From: Chitinophagales bacterium
GTDB taxonomy: Bacteria; Bacteroidota; Bacteroidia; Chitinophagales; UBA2359
Direction: 5' to 3'
DNA: 35,664 nt
Assembly (NCBI GenBank): GCA_020629005.1
Contig: JAHDEE010000047.1
Location: forward strand, 1 to 35,664
The notes beneath the pieces are model-generated. The model made no database searches, had not been told where the DNA came from, and saw only the letters and a list, made by a program, of their open reading frames with translations. The position numbers and the translations under genes were made by a program. The number at the start of each line of letters is the position of its first letter. Position 1 is the first letter of the stretch. Shown here one piece after another: positions 32,805 through 35,664 of this stretch.

Positions 32805-35249
32805 TCATTTTAGCACGGCAAAACGCCGTACAATGCGCTTTCCTCGGACGGATAGTATAAGCGTATAAATGCCGGCGGAGAATCCTCCGGTTTCCAAACG
32901 AAACTGACCGGGATCCATTTGGTCAGAAAGTTGTAGATCGCCGACAGAATTATAAAGCATAAAAGTCGCCGTTTTAGTGTGGCCAGAAATGGTGATTTGC
33001 TCCTTGGCTGGATTAGGGTAAATCTCTATGTGATCTATCAAAGAACCGGAATTGCTTGTTGTTGCAATTGTATTTCTGTAGGAGCGAATCTGGTTGGCAG
33101 GAGCTGGCAAAAAGAGAATAAGCTCTGGTTTTTCATCGTGCACCAAGTCTACACTTAGAAAATGACCACTAGGTTGATCACAAGAAGCAACAAGATAGGA
33201 ATCCATCGGCAACTCGCCATTATTGAGGTACACAAAGCCGCTTCCTTCAGGAGGTGCATATTCATAGCAAGCAAAATCTAAATCCCCATCCAGATCAGCA
33301 TCAAAAATCACCGTATTCACATTCAAGATACTAGAACTAAGTTCTTGAAATGACTCTGTCGACTGACACTCGGTCTGCTTAATTATCTTCAGGGGACCCT
33401 CTTTCTCATGTATGAGAAAGTCCACCAGGCCATCTTGATCAAAGTGAAAAGCAACCACTTTCTTAAGGTTAGCGTTAGTACCAATAACCAACGGCTCGGC
33501 AAATACACCGTCAACATTCTCCAGAAGATAGATGTTTGAGTTATAAGCCTCATCGCTATCGCTGTAGTAAAAGATATCTTTGTCACCATCACTGCCCTGG
33601 TCCGCCGTTTGGAAATGAAGACTACCTCCATCATCTGACAGATCAAACGACTGCAGTAATACATTACTGGTCCCAAGCAAAACGATGTCCAACAGCTTGC
33701 TTTGCTCATCGTACAGCAGCGCATGCAGCTCCCCCTGGGAGCCGATGTTTTCAATTACCAACTGAAGCTTCGAGGCATCAGGCAGAAAGGCAATAGTATC
33801 CAAACCAAGGTACTCCCCCGCTTCATTGGTAAGGAGTTCAACAACATAGCCAGAATCGTCTTGAGCTGTTTGCTTCAAAAGTACTCGCTCCAGATTCCTT
33901 TGCAAAAACGTTAAACTGCCCTCAAACTCAATTCGATTGCCTGGTTCATCCATGGGCAGAAAACCTTCGTTGAAAATGGTTTCCAGGTATGCTCTTTCGT
34001 TGTCGATGAGAATTAGATCTAGCCGTTCATCTTGATTCTGATCTAAAACAGCAGCTTCAGAATACTGACAGGGGCTTGCCTGATATAACAATTCTGGTGA
34101 TGAGTTGCTTTGCTCTTCAAGCAGAAACAGTTCAATACTGCAAAGCTCCTGACTACAAGCGACAATCTGGTCAGTTCCCAGGTTTAGTGGGTCCGCACAA
34201 TGCAGATAGGCTTCTTCTGGACCTTCACCAAGATATGTATAATTCTCTTCCACTCCTGACAAGTCATATAGCTTTGCATCTCCCATATCGTCAAGGAAAT
34301 CATCACACAAGAGCAAATCTCTATCTTCTAATCTCATTACACAAGCATGATCTCGGTCGGGATTAAAGCTCGGACCCAGTGTATAGCCTCCTCCCTCCTT
34401 GCCGTAGAACACCTTCCATTCGTCAAATAAACCAACCGCAACATCGAGCAGCTCATCAGCATTAAAGTCAGCCACATGCAAGGGTCTCTCCCTGATCTCC
34501 ATATCGTCAAGATGCCCATCATATACAGTGTGACTATACAAGTAAGTAGCTTCATATTGCCCACCAGGGAGAGAAACGTATATAGTCACACTAATATACT
34601 CATCGATCCAAATATTCATATCAAAATAATCTACTCCAACGCTCAGCAAATCCAATATCCCATCTCCATTTAGGTCTGCAAGAGCAGGCAGGAACAGTTG
34701 ATAAGGAAGAAGAAAATTAAAATCGATTATGACAAGTAGATTTTCCACGTCAAATCCATTTTCATAGATCATCCAATAGGGTCTTGTACCGTCAGAAACC
34801 AACAAATCAATATCTCCATCGAGATCATAATCCGCTGCATTGTACAACGCTCCATGAAACCCCGGCAATATTTGTTGGAGCGTCAAATTCCCAAGACCAT
34901 CATTGTCGAATACCAGCAAGCCCTGAACAGGCACTTCATCCATTCTCGATGTAAATCGAGGTAGCAAATCCAAATCGCCATCTTCATCGTAGTCAACTGC
35001 AAAAAACTCCAGGTATTCATAAGAATTATCAAAGTAAATCGGCTCCGCCCAGCCATCTACTTCTGTAGCTGCCATCCAACAATCAGCCAACACCAGATCT
35101 TTCAATCCATCGCCATTTAGGTCCGCCATTGTGCGAAAATCGAGTCCATGAATTCCTTGGTGCCTAGCAGCAATAGTCTGCACTTCTTCAAACTGGGCCA
35201 TACAAGGAACACCAATGGCTATCATTAAGGTTAGCAAAATATACTTCAT
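32805..35249 (-). CDS. Large secreted VCBS/FG-GAP repeat protein with T9SS sorting domain
   Basis: 814 residues from the ATG at 35249, where a signal peptide begins (MKYILLTLMIAIGVPCMAQ); an upstream in-frame Met at 35336 would precede this signal with 29 basic residues and is rejected. The body has many calcium-binding-type VCBS/FG-GAP motifs: MADLNGDGLKDLVLADC, VDYDEDGDLDLLPRF, DYDLDGDIDLLVSDG, LADLNGDGILDLLSVG, ADFNADELLDVAVG and DADLDGDLDFACYEY. They suggest a seven-bladed integrin-like propeller. The end is a type A T9SS domain (IEIYPNPAKEQITISG ... AGIYTLILSVRGKRIVRRF). It is probably a surface adhesion or binding protein. Confidence 0.92.
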   Translation of the reverse strand: MKYILLTLMIAIGVPCMAQFEEVQTIAARHQGIHGLDFRTMADLNGDGLKDLVLADCWMAATEVDGWAEPIYFDNSYEYLEFFAVDYDEDGDLDLLPRFTSRMDEVPVQGLLVFDNDGLGNLTLQQILPGFHGALYNAADYDLDGDIDLLVSDGTRPYWMIYENGFDVENLLVIIDFNFLLPYQLFLPALADLNGDGILDLLSVGVDYFDMNIWIDEYISVTIYVSLPGGQYEATYLYSHTVYDGHLDDMEIRERPLHVADFNADELLDVAVGLFDEWKVFYGKEGGGYTLGPSFNPDRDHACVMRLEDRDLLLCDDFLDDMGDAKLYDLSGVEENYTYLGEGPEEAYLHCADPLNLGTDQIVACSQELCSIELFLLEEQSNSSPELLYQASPCQYSEAAVLDQNQDERLDLILIDNERAYLETIFNEGFLPMDEPGNRIEFEGSLTFLQRNLERVLLKQTAQDDSGYVVELLTNEAGEYLGLDTIAFLPDASKLQLVIENIGSQGELHALLYDEQSKLLDIVLLGTSNVLLQSFDLSDDGGSLHFQTADQGSDGDKDIFYYSDSDEAYNSNIYLLENVDGVFAEPLVIGTNANLKKVVAFHFDQDGLVDFLIHEKEGPLKIIKQTECQSTESFQELSSSILNVNTVIFDADLDGDLDFACYEYAPPEGSGFVYLNNGELPMDSYLVASCDQPSGHFLSVDLVHDEKPELILFLPAPANQIRSYRNTIATTSNSGSLIDHIEIYPNPAKEQITISGHTKTATFMLYNSVGDLQLSDQMDPGQFRLETGGFSAGIYTLILSVRGKRIVRRFAVLK

Positions 35250-35399
35250 AGTCGTAAGATGGTGGCGCCTTGTCTTCGGTTGCAACCAACTTCTCGTCAT
35301 GATGCTTCGTAGCACCAAATCGACAAGTTGATGCAAGCTTACTTACATTACTTTATTCTCCAATGGAATTGAAAAATCACGGAACTGATGGCTAGCTCT

Positions 35400-35429
35400 T
35401 AGCTAGCAAGGTCGAGCGATTCGACAATT
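35400..35429 (+). repeat. Repeat C, copy 2 (30 bp)
   Basis: TAGCTAGCAAGGTCGAGC + GATTCGACAATT, three mismatches from 32760-32789. It adjoins inverted repeats GCTAGC-TCTTA-GCTAGC and CGACAAT-TCT-ATTGTCG. Unlike copy 1, it lies upstream of a family A element. The remaining spacer 35250-35399 shows no recognised feature. Confidence 0.65.
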
Positions 35430-35570
35430 CTATTGTCGCATCAGCTAGGTTAAGTAAGCGTGGTTCTGGCTTGGGCTGAAGGTGCTGCGGATCAGATATT
35501 GCTATGGTCGATTCTGCTTCGCGAAGCACGCGAATCCAGTCAGAGTCTTGCGGACATCCAATAGATGTTT

Positions 35571-35664
35571 TTCTAGGAGCGACACAGAATGATTCGCGCA
35601 AGCGGGCTACCTGTGCTCCGCTATTATGCAGCACTTCCCTGCTTGTTCCTGCTCAGCCTCTGGC
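35571..35664 (+). repeat. Family A repeat, copy A4 (truncated by window end)
   Basis: Starts TTCTAGGAGCGACACAG, a variant of the family A start, then CGGGCTACCTGTGCTCCG. From 35610 to the last base it is identical to A2 over 55 bases, which suggests recent copying or gene conversion. Confidence 0.8.

Noticed and set aside
32503..32868. 121-codon plus-strand frame in repeat A2
   Set aside because: It resembles the A1 frame only because the DNA is repeated; it also runs antisense into the VCBS gene end.
35250..35336. N-terminal extension of the VCBS protein by 29 codons
   Set aside because: The extension is Arg/His/Leu-rich and precedes a clean signal peptide at MKYILLTLMIAIG; the ATG at 35249 is the better start.
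35392..35634. 80-codon minus-strand frame at the window end
   Set aside because: It overlaps repeats C and A4 in the antisense direction, with no start context or family resemblance.

Overview
The window looks like a chromosomal segment of a free-living Bacteroidota, probably of the Cytophagales or Saprospirales type. The evidence is: type IX secretion (T9SS) C-terminal sorting domains on three large exported proteins; lipoproteins with acidic residues after the Cys; Bacteroidota-style TAnnTTTG promoter boxes and few Shine-Dalgarno sequences; the 'alternative' GlmU-like protein; a bacterial geranylgeranylglyceryl phosphate synthase; and a cytosolic TPR histidine kinase next to a LytTR regulator. 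The taxon is inferred from gene content only.

Layout. 0.1-5.9 kb: TPR lipoprotein, infC (TTG start), then on the minus strand rpmE, a GlmU-like nucleotidyltransferase, tpiA and prmA, and a plus-strand YkuK-type RNase H-like gene. 5.9-13.3 kb, all minus strand: a lipoprotein with a probable NADase-type glycan-binding domain, clpX, tRNA-Leu-tig-clpP, and groES-groL. This is a compact protein-folding and proteolysis block. 13.4-23.3 kb is more accessory: a conserved hypothetical gene, a cholesterol-dependent-cytolysin-like (CDC-like) lipoprotein, a divergent TPR histidine kinase / LytTR regulator pair, a DUF5694-like exported protein, a T9SS cargo protein and an NlpC/P60-like lipoprotein. 23.7-26.1 kb: hmgA-hppD for tyrosine degradation. 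26.1-27.8 kb: GGGP synthase and rsgA, overlapping by 4 bases. 28.7-35.3 kb: an M14 zinc carboxypeptidase with a T9SS tail, a small exported hypothetical, a probable 6S-like RNA, tRNA-Arg(CCU), tRNA-Ala(GGC) and a very large VCBS/FG-GAP T9SS protein.

The most distinctive feature is in the spacers. At least two unrelated repeat families recur between genes. Family B is a 166-bp element whose long inverted ends fold it into one hairpin (two full copies, three partial). Family A is a GC-rich, directional, non-palindromic element of about 210 bp that begins with TTTATTTGGAGCGAA (three near-full copies, one cut by the window edge, one 17-base start fragment). A further 164-bp hairpin and a 30-bp repeat (C) lie among them. 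One A copy supplies the stop codon of the gene before it, and the CDC-like gene lies between two direct B copies. No transposase, CRISPR array, phage gene or rRNA was seen.

The best candidates for new biology are the two repeat families, the surface-lipoprotein CDC-like protein with a replaced membrane-binding domain, and the 6S-like RNA.
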